DNA of 64,000 nt, from assembly GCA_003342895.1 (NCBI GenBank), contig PTFA01000055.1, positions 3,317,629 to 3,381,628 on the forward strand. Reading direction: 5' to 3'. This DNA is from Casuarius casuarius. Its lineage: Eukaryota; Chordata; Aves; Casuariiformes; Casuariidae. Position 1 is the first letter of the stretch; the number at the start of each line of letters is the position of its first letter. The notes beneath the pieces are model-generated. The model was not told the origin of the DNA. It saw nothing but the letters and a program-made list of their open reading frames with translations, and searched no databases. The position numbers were made by a program, and so were the translations under genes. Shown piece after piece: positions 1 to 12,360 of this stretch.

Positions 1-1635
1 CTGCATTCATCTGGGTAGGTTTGTGGAAGTGACTACTCCCTAAATATCCCACTTTCATGGCTCAGTGGCATCGCCACAACAAGCCATCTTGGACAAGTAT
101 CAACTAGTATGTTCCAGCAAATATTGGATAGCAAGATGAATACAAGCTGCCACTTATAGCCTTTTCTAACCATCTTTTAGACCTCCCGCACACGTCAAAA
201 GCAGCAGCTTCAAAGAAAGGAGCTAGAGGCACAAGCTGGCTGCATATCTAGGCAGTCTGTCAGTTTTCCATGAAATACTACTCTCATGTGTCCTGAGTTT
301 AGTAAATTCCAGAAACACCTCTAGGAAATTGTGGGCAATATCATAAAGCCTACAGAAACAGATAAGTTACTTAGGCCACCAACATGCCAGGCAGCTGTAA
401 TGATCCATGAATCTTCTTTGCTTTGTTTACCAAAAAAGTAAGTAGCTAGGGGAGCTTAGGCCTGGCATACACAGCCTTTTGGAAGCAATGAGCCATGGCA
501 CAACCCAAACAAGTTGTTGTTGCTTCTGCAAAAAACCTTGTGCGTGTACAAATATGCATACAAACATGCACCTTCAGTGTCCCAGTGTACACCTTGCCAT
601 TTAGAAGACAGACAGAGGGAGGTCCTTCAGTCATTCCCCAGGATCCAGGAAAGCAAAACTGTCATCAAACCTCTACTAAATGACTAACAGAAAGAGACTG
701 GCATTGCACAGGCACAGGCGGACAGGATATCTTATTTGCCAATAAGTACTATCGCTACTAACCTGTAAAATTTAGGTCACCTGCAGAGTTCTAGCAGTCT
801 CAGCATATTGGTTTTACCTTTTCCTTACTCATCTCCTATAGCTAAGACCGGTCTCTCGTACTTAAACACCTGAAGAGCTAATATTCAAATTGTGGACTCT
901 ATAAGTGAAGTTGTCTAAAATCTGTTTTTCCTCGGGGAACACTTCCTAAACAATATTTAGTCTATGAATTTATATAGTTTCTACATTTGCAGAAATGCTT
1001 CCTTCCCTCTAGTCTGAACATGTTATAACCTCGAATTTGGATTTTCCACAAAAAATTATTTGTGTGGAACCTTTCTATGCTGTCCTACCTTATCCCATCG
1101 GAAAACCAACATCCACAAAAGATGAAAAGCAATTTTGTTCTTACCACTTCATGTATATTTGCTCTCTTCATGTATTTGAAGAGTGCAAAGCAAAGGAATG
1201 TTTGTCATCACAGTACTGTAATGCTTCAAATATATTTGCCACATATTTACATGCTATGATTATTTTTGATAAAATTTTCCCTTTTTTTCAAGAGCTGTAA
1301 TTGACAGAAATGACTAGTCAAAATATTGTTGGATGTTATTCAAAAGAAGAGGAAAGCATTTAAACTGTATTATCTCTGTCATGCAAAATAACTAATTGAA
1401 TTATATTTAAAATAATAATCTTGAAAGGTCATTTCCATGTAAAGCAATTGATATTCTACACAAATGAAACTAATATTTAAAATGCATACAACATAATAGT
1501 AGGAAGTTACTAATTCTCCATAAAAAACACAGAATAATATATTCCTATTTTGGAGGAAGAATACACCAGACTGTGATAACAGCTTCAGCAGTGGACATTT
1601 TGTGTTTACTCTTGCTTACCTATATATGCCACATA

Positions 1636-1667
1636 ACTGAGTAACCTATATACTGAGTAACCTAGAG
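1636..1667. repeat. Two-copy 16-bp tandem duplication
   Basis: The unit ACTGAGTAACCTATAT at 1,636-1,651 is followed at once by ACTGAGTAACCTAGAG at 1,652-1,667, identical at the first 13 positions. It is a simple slippage-type duplication with no visible function. Confidence 0.8.
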
Positions 1668-1789
1668 ACAGATTTAGTCCAATGTAGAGAATAACTTAGA
1701 GCTTTTCAACATCTAGGGCATGAACTCTGAGTAGTCTGGATTTATCCTTATTAATCAGTGTTTGATTTTGTCTCTTGACACTTTGGTAG

Positions 1790-1855
1790 AATCTTGGCCC
1801 TAATAACATAATTTGGAAAGCTCCCATTGGATTTCAGTGAATCTAAGAATATTAA
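1790..1855. repeat. Possible fragment of old CCATTGACTTCA-type repeat
   Basis: The stretch carries a GGCCCTAAT-like start and then CTCCCATTGGATTTCAGTG. This resembles an old interspersed repeat of sauropsid genomes whose core reads CTCCCATTGACTTCAGTGGG and whose edge reads GGGCCTGATCC. The match is short and decayed, so the call is tentative. Confidence 0.22.
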
Positions 1856-1923
1856 TTGCCAATCTGTGCATCACCCTTTAGAAAAAAATATTTTATCATC
1901 TCATGTCACTATTGTTATCTGGG

Positions 1924-1955
1924 TCTCAACCCACCAGGATTTCTCAACCCACCAG
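1924..1955. repeat. Two-copy 18-bp tandem duplication
   Basis: The 14-base word TCTCAACCCACCAG occurs at 1,924-1,937 and again at 1,942-1,955, a period of 18 bases. It lies directly upstream of the acceptor-like AG at 1,973. No function is suggested. Confidence 0.75.
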
Positions 1956-3899
1956 TAATCTAATTTTTCACAGGAATAATATTCTAGGCAATGCAATGCA
2001 CCCAGAGGAGGATTGCTGGATTGCTGTGAAATGACACAGCTGCTCAGTGGTGGCTACCCACATACACAGTCTTACCCAGAGACGCTCTGAGCTGGTGCAA
2101 GACATCGCCCCTTAGTGAAAGAGAAGGTAAGACGCCCAGTTTAGGACCATGAAAGTAAGGTTTGTGGAGACAAGGTGAAACCTGGAGGAATTGACTTTAT
2201 CTTAGCCAAAAGAAAAAGATGCAAGGTCAGTGAGTTCACCATGCTGTTTGTTGGCAGAGGCAACAAATGGTGCTGGGGTCTTTTATCTTTTTCTCTCATA
2301 GGAAATTCATGTGAGGTAAAAAAGAGAAACTGCCCCTACTATATCACTGCTATGTAACGATGAGGGGTGTGACTCTGCATGCATAATGCCTCAAGAGCTG
2401 TGTTTTCAAAAAAAACCCTGAACATTGCTGGCCACAGAAAAGAGCTGTAATGATAAGCCTCCATCAGAAAGAGTAATTTTATTAACAGTCTTCTTTATCT
2501 TTTGTGAACTTAAAATAATAGTACTGTAAAACAAAGAAACAAAGTGACTCTTTTTCCCTCCTCCTGTGAAAGCTGAAGGACACCTGGTAATCTGTTCAGA
2601 GATGATATACTATTTTATATGCACCATTTCCCTGCTTCTGTTTAGTTAGGGAACAGTGTTGCTTTTTCCTTAGCATGGCTGTGGGGAGATAAAAGATGTT
2701 TGTGATGTTAGGACATTATGTGCCCGTTATTCAGAGACCATAAATGGCAATGGTCGTCTGAGTATATTTTGAAAGTTGTAGGTTATGGATGGCACAAAAA
2801 TGAGGCAGCTATCTAGCTCTATTGTGAAAACGAGAATGATCACAGCAGCAGCAGAATGAAAATTTTAAAAATGCTCTCATTTTACATTTCGACCATGGAA
2901 GACTGACAGCTCTGCAATGATCATTGAGAGACAGTGTATTTTATAAACACATCATGACCTAACACATACAAATAAGAAGCTCAACAAGCACAGCCGCTCA
3001 CTGAATGGCTCATGTGCCTCCTTCTAATACAGCGATGGAAACGACAGTCACAGATTTACAGATAGGGAGGAGGATGAGTGAGGGGGCACTCAAAATGACC
3101 AAGGGAGGCTGCAGTCCTCACATGCTGCTAACAGGAACAGTGCAATCCACGTGATCAGAGTCATGCAGTGTGAGGCCTCACAGGCTAGCTAAGCAGGCCT
3201 TTCCCCACTCCACCATTCCCCAATCCATGCTACAGCTGCGTCCACTCCTGAGCATATTCTGTACCCCTCTATTCCAGGAATGAAAAATGCCATAGCATTT
3301 GAAAAGCTATCCTGACTACACCTGCATCTATTAGACGTTTCTAAAGTGTTTCCTACCCCTCCATGCAAGCATCTGAGCGCCATCATAGAGAAGTATCCAT
3401 ATTTCTAGCCATGCATTCTCCTCCTCCCATGTTCCCCGGATGGGTTAAGAAGGAAATGCCTCATCTTAGGGTAGAGAGCTTTTTTTTTTTTCACATTCCA
3501 GTAATCGGAAATTGTGATGGCATTTTTAAAAGCAAATTGTCTCTAATTTCTCATCTGATAATTGTGTTTCTGTTGCCCTAGACAAAATACCTTAGGATGC
3601 TGGCTTCCATACACTTACTTCATGAGCTAATGCTTCCTAAATTGTCTATTTCACACCAATATGTATTAACCCAAGGCATATATAGCACTCAAAACACAAT
3701 TACTGTGACAAAGAACCTTCCAGATTTTGGCAGGAGGCCATAGGAAAAGGAATACAGAGCCTGAGAAAGTAGTCCTAAATTCTGTACAGGAGATGCTCTT
3801 AAATTGTGTCTGAAAATCAGCCTATCGTTTTCTAGATAGGAATGAAAGAAGGTGTTAATTTAGGATATTTGTGGGTGAAAACGATGTCTTTTGTATAGT

Positions 3900-4330
3900 T
3901 GCAATCTGATGTGCCAAGGCAGCCAGGTAATTAAAGGTGTAAATGACATCACGTTTACCTTAGCGCATTTGCGCTCCAAATATTGCAGACAATATCAGGA
4001 GGCAGCCTTTCAAAACTGAGCTGTCAGTTTGAAGTAAAAATATTTGTAAAATAAACCTTGTCCTTTTCTTTCTTTTTTTTTTTTTTTGTGCAGTACGTAA
4101 CCACCTTGAACCTTCTTCCTCAGTTGTTTTAATAAAGAATGAATACTGACATGACTTTGGAAAACCAGGCCACAAGATAAGAGCTCTCCTGGAGTAAATG
4201 ATCTTTCCAGACAGCCAGTCGGCAGGAACAGGAGGAGTTGTGTAGCCCCGCCACATCTGTAGGGTTAATGTGATTTTCATACACATTAGAGAGTATGACA
4301 CAAAATGATGATTTGTCTTACCAACTGGAA
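3900..4330. other. Unique non-coding block with regulatory-looking motifs
   Basis: No gene is seen. The left part packs several transcription-factor-like words into about 80 bases: a TAATTA homeodomain core, a CRE-like TGACATCACG, and the 14-base inverted repeat at 3,962-3,975. A 15-base T run follows at 4,073-4,087. The block has no repeat resemblance that I can see. These motifs occur often by chance, so they only make the block a candidate for comparison with other species. Confidence 0.3.
3962..3975. repeat. Perfect short inverted repeat AGCGCA-TT-TGCGCT
   Basis: The two 6-base arms are exact reverse complements around a TT centre. It stands out because it contains two CpG-bearing GCGC words in an AT-rich, CpG-poor surrounding. 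It could be a protein-binding site or chance. Confidence 0.7.
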
Positions 4331-7164
4331 TTTTAGCCTAAGCAGATATAAAACAATTCTGACTTTTACAGTTCTATAGCAATCTCTCTTTACAGTTTCT
4401 GTCTTTTGTAGTGGACTTTGGGTGGTTTTGGGGGGTCAATTCTGAAGCTGTTTGGTTTGTGTCTTTACTAGAGAGTGTCAACTCTTTAAGATATACAGAT
4501 AGATGTTCATAGCCTTTACTCAACATTTTCAGGCTAAAAACAATCACAAAATGCTTAGCTCTGCCTTTTTTATTGACACAGCCTTCCTGTTCCTATGACT
4601 AGTTTCCTCTAAGGAAAATGGGACGTGTTGGATGATTTCCCATTTTCTTTTCAGAGAGGAAGTATACAGGCCAACCAACATTTGGCTTTTCTGCTAATCT
4701 TTAGTCGCTGAAGAACACCTGCAGCCTAACAGTTAGCTTGTTCTACTGCCCAAGGTCTGTAACTATCAAAATACATTGTTCAACATGGGAAAAAGGTGAC
4801 ATTACACCACCTGTGAATAAAATCATTTCTATTTCATACATAACAATATAAAAGGGACTCAGTGCAAATTCATCCAAAAGAAAGATAAGTAATCATTTCG
4901 AATGAGAGATAAAAAAGCCTACTTTTTCTTCCTAACCCAGGAAGATGGAAAGGATGAAAAAACTGAAGGACTCTTAAAGCTGTGCTTTCATTAGAGGCAC
5001 AGCAACAGTAACACTATTGCTGCAACCACAAGGAGGAGAGTAGGAGGGGGTAGAATCTCCTCCCACTTTGTATTTCACCACTGAGTTGTGTAGGGCTGCA
5101 TATGCCACAACAACATATTTAATTAGCTTTCTGATACAATGAGATGGCTTTCGTATGATCAAATTGCTTATAAATACAGGGAACACACTCAAATACCTAG
5201 GAATTCCTGGAGCACCTCCACACGTGACTCCATGCCATGGAGGAGGAAACATTCTGCAGTCCAGTTTTCTGGCAGGCACAGGGCCATGGAGATACCTGTA
5301 ACATAAAACAGTGCATGTTTATACTATGTATTCCACAGCAGCTGACCACATTCCAAAAAAGGAATGTGCCTGGACTATGTGTTTACATTATTTCATCTCG
5401 ATTTCATACACATGAGGTCATGTTTATTACTTGTGCCTTATCAACATCATAACAACCGACATCAGCCACTGATTGGTTTTCTGTTATACTTTACAAACTA
5501 CACATCTTGACCTTCACATCTTGTGCTATGAATTCATTACATCACTATTGTTTTTTTAGTGACAGTCTGAATCATGTATAATGCAATACCTGAATGAAAC
5601 TTTCAGATAATCACTTTTCCTGTTCAAATATCAAGTAGGATCAGGATTAGATTAAAACTAGAAGCAGAAAAGAATCAACAGCCCCAAAGAGACCAAAATG
5701 CTTTTTGGATTGCTAGAAGTTTGGAGCACAGAACATTCTAATCATAGGGGGCTTTGGTTAAGAGCAAAACAATCACTTGTTGTATATTGCAATTCAAATA
5801 GTTTTCCTTTTTTATCTTACCATATTAATACACTGGTATGCTGTACAAACATCCCTTCTGCTATTTCTCTACACCTATACTGAACTATGCATTTCTTCTT
5901 TGTAGGATGTGTGGGGAAGACAGCTTACCACCCTTAAATACTGGAACAGAGTAATAGGGAAGTCCCACTAGAAAGAGGTGAAAGCCTTTCATCAGAGGAA
6001 GAAATGTAGGCTTGCCTGTTCAAAAAGACATGTGAGATGAAAATAGGACTTCACAAGATCACTGTTGATATTTTCACTATTTGACAATACAGAGAAGGAG
6101 CAGAAAAATGTTAGAGTGGTGATGTCATTTGCATGGATTGCTTCTCATCAACCAGCCAATGTGCAGAGGCTCATTAGAGAAAGGTCTGGCTGTGGATGAA
6201 AGAAAAAGGCCTTGTCTTTTAGGGGAAGGTTTCGAGACTAGTTTAAGGTTCTTTCACAGAACTGACCTGAATGAAAATAACCAAGAAAATAAAAACTGGT
6301 CAGGTTTGTTCTTATTTTTCTCCCTCTCCCATCATTTCATTGCATGATCTTCACAACTATTTACGTTCTTGGGGCCTCAAGCTACCTGCTCTGAAAAGGC
6401 AGACTGAGGATGTTGGCCTTACTTGTGTGAGTTTCATCACAGATAACTTTACTTTCATAAAGGCCTCTTGCTGAAGCTGATTGCCCAGCTTCTTTCTATA
6501 GACAACAAGGAGAGACAAGTACTTGCAAAGGGTGTTACATCCTGTCCAAAGAAAGGTGTCAAATATAGGAGGGCTTTGTTTCTCTTCAAAGGAATCCATG
6601 TCCCTCTAGTGACTATAGAGGGAGCCTAGATGACCTGTTTAAAGCAGATACCTAAAATAGAGGAAGATAAGTTCCATTTGCCAAGCACTGAAATTGAGAT
6701 TTACCACTTAAACACTACACATTCCTGAGTAACATTCCCATGCCAGTAGTTTTTCCATACACCCTTGTCACCCCAATAAACCATGTTTTTATAAATACAG
6801 TGTCTTCTTATCTTAAAGTTTCCTCGACAGCAATGAGACAGTCAAAATCTCATACTGATCTCTCTGTTTTAGTCCTGCCCTGAGCAGTATTTAGTTTGCT
6901 TTTACTCATTGTCTGCGATCTCATTTGATTTAGGTGCCTGCTTATTACAACCACTATGTTCTGTTTCAGAAACAGCTCTTCTGTGGGCCTCTACAATTGT
7001 TTTACACTTCATGCCACTTCCTTCCAGAGGGTCTGAGACTGCAAAGGAACAAAATGCCTTGTTCAAATCCCCCCTGGCAGCAGGCGCAAAGATGGGCTCT
7101 GTGGCTGGCAAGAATTGAACCCACTGTTTTGGCCACACAATTACAAAAGATCTAATAAAAAGTT
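4331..7164. other. Non-coding AT-rich DNA, no gene seen
   Basis: The open frames (for example minus-strand frames at 4,974-5,279 and 6,902-7,192) have no recognisable domain and are overlapped by frames on the other strand. A weak old-repeat resemblance exists at about 6,605-6,665 (a TATAGAGGGAGCCTAGATGA word), but I cannot name it. A tRNA-B-box-like GAATTGAACCCAC at about 7,112 is isolated and gives no tRNA fold. Confidence 0.55.
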
Positions 7165-7230
7165 CAAGTGGGCTTGATCCTGAACTCCTCACTGGAGTAA
7201 TGCTAGCACTGAAGTCAATGGAAATTTTTT
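7165..7230. repeat. Fragment of old CCATTGACTTCA-type interspersed repeat
   Basis: The plus strand reads GGCTTGATCCTGAACTCCTC, then an ACTGGAGTAA word, then CACTGAAGTCAATGGAAA. The order of the GGCCTGATCC-like edge, the ACTGGAGTAAC-like word and the GAAGTCAATGG core matches an old repeat widespread in turtle, crocodilian and bird DNA, as I remember it. It is too short to carry any gene. Confidence 0.4.
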
Positions 7231-7290
7231 TAAATAAAAAGACAGACCCAGGCTTTTAGAGGGTACATTTATTTTTATAAGCAACAAGAT

Positions 7291-7340
7291 TATATAAATA
7301 TATATGTATATTATATATATACACACATATACATACACAC
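7291..7340. repeat. TA / CA-rich microsatellite
   Basis: Irregular TATA, TATG and ACACACA/ACATAC runs follow one another without a pure unit. This is an interrupted dinucleotide microsatellite. Confidence 0.85.
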
Positions 7341-8025
7341 ATGGGTTTTATTGAGTAGAGGGAGATTGTCAGAGCTAGGAGTGGGAGATAGTCACACAAC
7401 TCCCACTGTCTCATTACAAGGCCCCTTTGTACCTTTGAAACCTCCCCCATCATCTGTACCTTTTGGTAGATCTTTTGGGACTTGGTAGAGCTATTTCAAA
7501 TGGGACATGTCAATAGTGACAGCTGTTCTTTTTACATTTTCATTTAGTTGGCAAGTTAAAACAAAGAAAACAAAGTCTCGAGGAAACAATGAGCAACAGG
7601 GAGTGTAGGCAAACAGGCAGGAAGCAGCATCCTCAAGATACCTCGCAAGGGAAGCAAGAGCAGATCTGCCAGCTGCTCCAGAGAAAACTGTTGTCTCCAG
7701 TGTTTCTTTTGTACAGTTAACTCAAAGTATGCTCAGTTTACACTGAATACAATCTTTTTTTTTTAATTTTAATATATTCGTAGGTAGTAATAGCCATGAC
7801 CTTTTGTTTGTCTATACAGATGAAGTTATTTGCCTGTTTCATGGAAATGAAACAGACTCTTTACTACGCAGTATGCAAGTTTCCTCTGTTGTGTGATGTA
7901 TGACATTAAGCTGCAGAAGACTTATCTTTAAGGCCATAGTATCAAATATTTGTTCAGTAATTGCATTGCTGAGGGTTTTGTATGGCCTACAAAAACCTGC
8001 AAAGCTGCAGAGACCACACTCTTTG

Positions 8026-8046
8026 AAAGAGCACAGTGTGCTCTTT
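8026..8046. repeat. 21-bp perfect palindrome
   Basis: The arms AAAGAGCACA (8,026-8,035) and TGTGCTCTTT (8,037-8,046) are exact reverse complements around a single G. Just upstream, CTCTTT-G-AAAGAG overlaps the left arm, so the same arm sequence can pair with either side. It could extrude a small hairpin or bind a dimeric factor. No repeat family is evident. Confidence 0.75.
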
Positions 8047-8119
8047 CCCCAAACTTTTCTGTAAAATATACAAGACTGGGCATGAGTCTGTCCAAATTAG
8101 AGTGATTCTGCATGCATGT

Positions 8120-8190
8120 AGTTCCGCTGACTTTAATAGTGGATACTTCAGGTTTTACAGAGGGGTAAATGAAAGCCAAGTCAAGCTGCT
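8120..8190. repeat. Fragment of old CCATTGACTTCA-type interspersed repeat
   Basis: The plus strand shows CCGCTGACTTTAATAGTGGA, then a TTCAGGTTTTACA word, then GGGGTAAATGAAAGCCAAGT. This follows the remembered order of an old sauropsid repeat: TGACTTCAATGGAGTTAC, CTGATTTACAC, GTGTAAATGAGAGCAGAATC. It is decayed but collinear over about 65 bases. It is in the opposite orientation to the fragment at 7,165-7,230. Confidence 0.38.
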
Positions 8191-10479
8191 TCAGGTGAAG
8201 GGGGAGAGTGAAATCTGTGCTGTCACAGACTGGCTGTAGCATCCTGGAGAGCTACTTTTGCACTGGCTATGGCCAATTACAGCCACGATACAGGTCTATC
8301 CAAATCTATACTGTGCATCTACAAATCTTTATTTTCCAAGCATGGGTTGGGTAAATTTAGGCAAGTTTTCATGAGGGGAACAGTACTATATCTGCATCCT
8401 GTACTTGCCAGATTTGAAATCCTTCACTCTGACATGTGACTGTATTAAAGCTGTTATTTTAAAAGTTTCCCGAAATGAAATAATACCCCAATATATATGC
8501 TTTTTTCCCTAGCCTCATTCCAGTAGAAGGCTAAACCTTTCTTGGTTATTTCCTCTCCTCTTCCACAAAAATAGAAAGAAAATAATTGTTCCAAAGTGGT
8601 TGCCCAGCATGAAAAATTTCAGCAAAGGAAGTGTGAACTTAATGATAGGTAAGCTGTGCAAACCATCTATAACTGCGAAAAAAAATCCAACAGAAAAGGG
8701 CTCAGTTCCTTTTACATTACTTGGTGTACTGTCCTTTGATCTCTGTCCTCTCTTGGCTAATAAGTAAGCCTTACGATATCCCCTCCGTATGCCAGTCTGA
8801 GATTATCATCTGTGACATTTACGTTTGGGTCAGTCACATACTGTGAATAATACCCTTTTAAAAAGGTAATCAGCATCCTGTGACTTTCTGAGGAAACAGA
8901 TGACTTTCTTGCTTTTCCTAAACTAAGCATATTGCTACAGCAAAAAGCTTACATTACATCTATCACTATTCCTTATCCCTTGGACAGGCTTGTTCTTAAT
9001 TTATCAAGTTCATGACTACTTGCTTCAGAAACTCCAGTGTTGAAAACCTGGCAAGGTGCTACCCAGGTGCTTTAATTTCTATGTTGCCATGGAAAACATA
9101 GGTTCATAAAAAAAGGAAACATATTTTAAATGATCCACCACTCCCATTTAAGTCCCCTAGCAATTTTTACGTATTTCCTTATGCAGTCGTACTCTGAAAG
9201 GACTAAAACAAGGACTATTGTGACACTTGGCTAAAAAAGTCTGTATACTTCAAATGACTTCCCAGAATTTCCCAGAGTTTCAATTGCACAGCACAGGCAT
9301 GTACACTATACTTCTCAGTATCTATCACCATGTAGCCATTATCATATGCTGTCACTTGCTGCAGCTGACTGAAGAAGCAATTTAGATGCACCACACAACA
9401 GCTTCATGATAACAAAGAAATCTGATGGAACTAAATGCTCTCCTCTGGAATGGCTGGCAGGTGATTGCATTGCCAGTGTCATAACCTTCACATAGTCTCT
9501 TTGTAAGGGACAAGCTTAAATAAGCCCTAACATTTTTGGAAGACTATTCCACTTGCACAACAAGCAGCTTGCTTTCCATTTTGCACACTACTCTGCTAGA
9601 TTTCACAAAAGTTATGCAGCCAGATGCAATAAACTCTGAGAGAAAGAGAGATTCTTGATAAAGCTGAGTAAAAAAAATCAATTTCCTATGGAGATTTTCA
9701 AACACATTGTTACAAAACAATTCACACAGAAATATTTTGGGGCTTTTTTTTTTTAAAGCTGAAACATCTCTGATTCAAAAAAAAAAATTGTTGCCAAGGT
9801 ATCTGGAGCAGCCCTTAATGTCATGAGGAAATCTTTGATGGGGAAAAAATATGACAGCAAAATTAAATTTACTTTTTTCTACCTTAACTATTTCTCAAAT
9901 GCAAGAATTGCAAAAGTTGGGGGCACATGCACAGACAGAAGGGAAGATATTAGATAAATTGATGATAAGTACAGAACAGAGCAGCACCTACCCTCAGATG
10001 GGCAATGGTGCAGGTCCAGTGTTCACATTTCCAATTTTGGCGAATACTGGGAGGAAAGAAAAGGGAAGGTCCAGAACAACTGGAGAAAGTGCCCTGCTGT
10101 GGGAGGCCTAGAGCTTGTCTCCAGGTAGCTGAAAAATTCAAGCTCAGCAGGAGTATGACACATGTATTCCAGAATAAGCTGCTCATGTGTGAGAATTATG
10201 CAGAAAGAAGCTATTCTTGAAGAGCTCTATGCATTGATGGACCTCGGAGGAGGTCAGTCCATTTCTTTCTCCATGCACAGTGTTCTGAGCTGACTTTTCA
10301 CAGTGCCTACCTTAATGAGGGAAAAATTGGGGCTGCAAAAGGACTTTTTATATAAATGTAGCTCAGATAGATCTATATGGTATAACCAGCACCAGTGAAC
10401 AGAACGTAAAGACGGGAAAATTTAAAAAAAAATACAGCACAAGTCTACAGCAAGGGTGATCATACAGATTAGGCAAAAT
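8191..10479. other. Non-coding AT-rich DNA, no gene seen
   Basis: No coding region, RNA gene or clear repeat is visible. The short open frames near 9.85-10.22 kb overlap on both strands and carry no recognisable motif. A-rich and T-rich runs occur at about 9,745 and 9,778. Confidence 0.55.
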
Positions 10480-10740
10480 GAGGAAACAGACAAGTTACAT
10501 CAAGATAAATTCTGGTTAGACACAAGGAAAACATTCTCCACAGGGAGGGCAGTCAAACACTGGAGCAGGCTGCCTGGAGAGCCTGTGGAATCTCCATCCT
10601 TGGCAGTTTCTAAAACTCAACAGGAAAAGGCCTTAACAACCCCATCTAACTTTGAAATCACCCCTGCTTTGAGCAGCAGGTTGAACCAGATGACCTCCAA
10701 AGGTTGCTTCTGATCTAAACTGTTCTAAAATGCTATGATG
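10480..10740 (+). mobile_element. CR1 LINE, 3' end fragment
   Basis: This is the 3' end of a chicken-repeat-1 (CR1) non-LTR retrotransposon, heavily 5' truncated as is usual for the family. A plus frame across it reads WLDTRKTFSTGRAVKHWSRL, followed by PGEPVESPSLAV. This matches the C-terminal tail of CR1 ORF2, remembered as LDIRKNFFT..RVVKHWNRLP..VVESPSLEVF. The 3' untranslated part follows, with GTTGAACCAGATGACCTCCA and a closing TTCTAAAATGCTATGATG that is a decayed form of the ATTCTATG-type terminal repeats. The frame is broken after the SPSL motif, so the copy is dead. It cannot encode an active reverse transcriptase or endonuclease. Confidence 0.88.
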
Positions 10741-10910
10741 GTCTCACTGCATTTCATATCTTCAGATCAAAAGGATAGGCAGTTCTAGAAGATATGCATT
10801 AGAAAGTAATACTTAAAAAAAATGTAAACTATGGCATGTAAAGTAATACAGTGCCTGTGACAGGAGGACAGAGTAGGTGATTCAGAGTTCCCTTTGGTTA
10901 TTAGAGAGAG

Positions 10911-10990
10911 ATATATATATGTATGTATGTATGCATGTATGTATGTATAAATATATATGTATAAAATATATATAAATGCACGCACACACA
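10911..10990. repeat. TA / TATG / CA compound microsatellite
   Basis: A run of TA is followed by tandem TATG units interrupted once by CATG, then TATA-rich words, then CGCACACACA. It lies about 170 bases past the CR1 3' end and is probably independent of it. Confidence 0.88.
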
Positions 10991-12109
10991 AACTTGCACA
11001 TTTAAGCAAGAAAGTAGAGTGCATACAAATTCACTAATTTATTTTTTCCTCTTAGCTAAATGTTGACAGCACAGAAATATCTTTGTTGTAATTTGCATGA
11101 TTTGCACAGCATACTACAATATTTATGGCATCCCTTCCACTGTTGGAACAGCTGAAGATATTGTAGTACAATTGTATTTCATAGATACAGTCAGACATAA
11201 CTGACCTTTCTATATACTTCAAATAAAAGATTGAACCAGACATGAATCAGGAAGGGACAACTTTTGATGTTTGGGTTTCTGAAACATTGGTTTCCATGGT
11301 GACAGATGCATTTAACATGGTTGCACACATTAGCTTTTAAGAAACTGGAAAGAAAGGAAAAGTAATGGGAAAAGAAAAGCATAAGGAAGAGATGTTCTTT
11401 TTGTATTAAGAATGTGAATGTAGTTTGGAAAAGGAATGTGTTAAAAAAGAAAAGCGACTCCTTGCTCAGCAGAGCCATTCCTGGAGAAATTCCAATTTAA
11501 AATAAGAGAAGAATATAAGTAGAGTTTGAAAACCCTTTAAGTTTCTAGATCAACAACAGCCCCCTCAGAAGTTTAGAAGTGCACTATGGCCCCACACCAA
11601 ACTTTTACAAACAATTCCTAGGCCCACATTAAACTGGTTTTTTATGTCTCATGTCCCAGAGTTGGTATTAACATCATGTAAAAGCACTAGGATTTCTCAC
11701 TCTCTTTCCAAAGAATAGGAGGGAACTTGCAAGCAAGACAGACTTCAGCATTACAATGAAGGTCTGGATACAATCTATTTATGCAAGTCCTGCTAAGTCT
11801 CCTTAATCAATCTCCAGTGCCTTCCTCCAGAGCAGGTAATAGAGCTATGAACCAGCAGGTCTAGAAATACAGTCCTATATGGGATTGCATGAGCTACAAC
11901 TAACTGGAAGATCTTACACATTTTAAAAGGTAAAGTTCCACAGTAAAAGAGGGAGTTCTGCTCAGAGACAAAACACTGCCAATTTTGAAAAAAAGAACAC
12001 AAACCTTTATAACAAAATATTAGTTTTCAAAACAGTGTGAGAAAATCTCAAAGATTTTGGATGAGTTCCTGCGTTACTTAATAGAAGACATTTTTAATGC
12101 AAACGCAGC
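10991..12109. other. Non-coding AT-rich DNA, no gene seen
   Basis: Open frames on the minus strand at about 11.19-11.48 kb and 11.79-12.00 kb are rich in F, S and L. This is typical of chance frames in AT-rich DNA. I see no repeat family or RNA gene. Confidence 0.55.
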
Positions 12110-12360
12110 ATTCATGAAACCCTAGCTTTGTTCCCTCCCCAGCTGCAGGCCCTGCTCTGCACCAAGCAGTGCAGCAGAAGCGAGGGGGGGCACATCCTCT
12201 CCAAGCTGGGGGCAGGCGGTGCACTATGGGTGTCCCTTCAGCTCCACACTTCCCAGAGCCTTTGCCAGGAACATTGCAGAGTCACACCATTCTGGTCCAG
12301 GGCCATGGCCCTCGGCCATCTCCTCCATCAGGACAGTGGCTGTTGACACAAGGTTAGTGT
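12110..12360. other. Locally GC-richer segment, not coding
   Basis: The base composition rises here compared with its flanks. Three plus frames are open at the same time between 12,128 and 12,404, which is a composition effect, not coding evidence. CpG pairs are few, so it is not a CpG island. A G run of seven lies at about 12,183. Confidence 0.5.

Larger units (their letters stand above)
1..3899. other. Non-coding AT-rich DNA, no gene seen
   Basis: I see no coding region here. The open frames are short, overlap on both strands and show no recognisable protein motif. The block holds two small tandem duplications near 1.65 and 1.94 kb, a possible old-repeat fragment near 1.8 kb, and a 12-base T run at 3,479-3,491. 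An exon-like interval with a pyrimidine-AG acceptor at 1,973 and an AAG/GTAAGA donor at 2,127 has stops in all three plus frames, so it is not coding. Confidence 0.6.
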
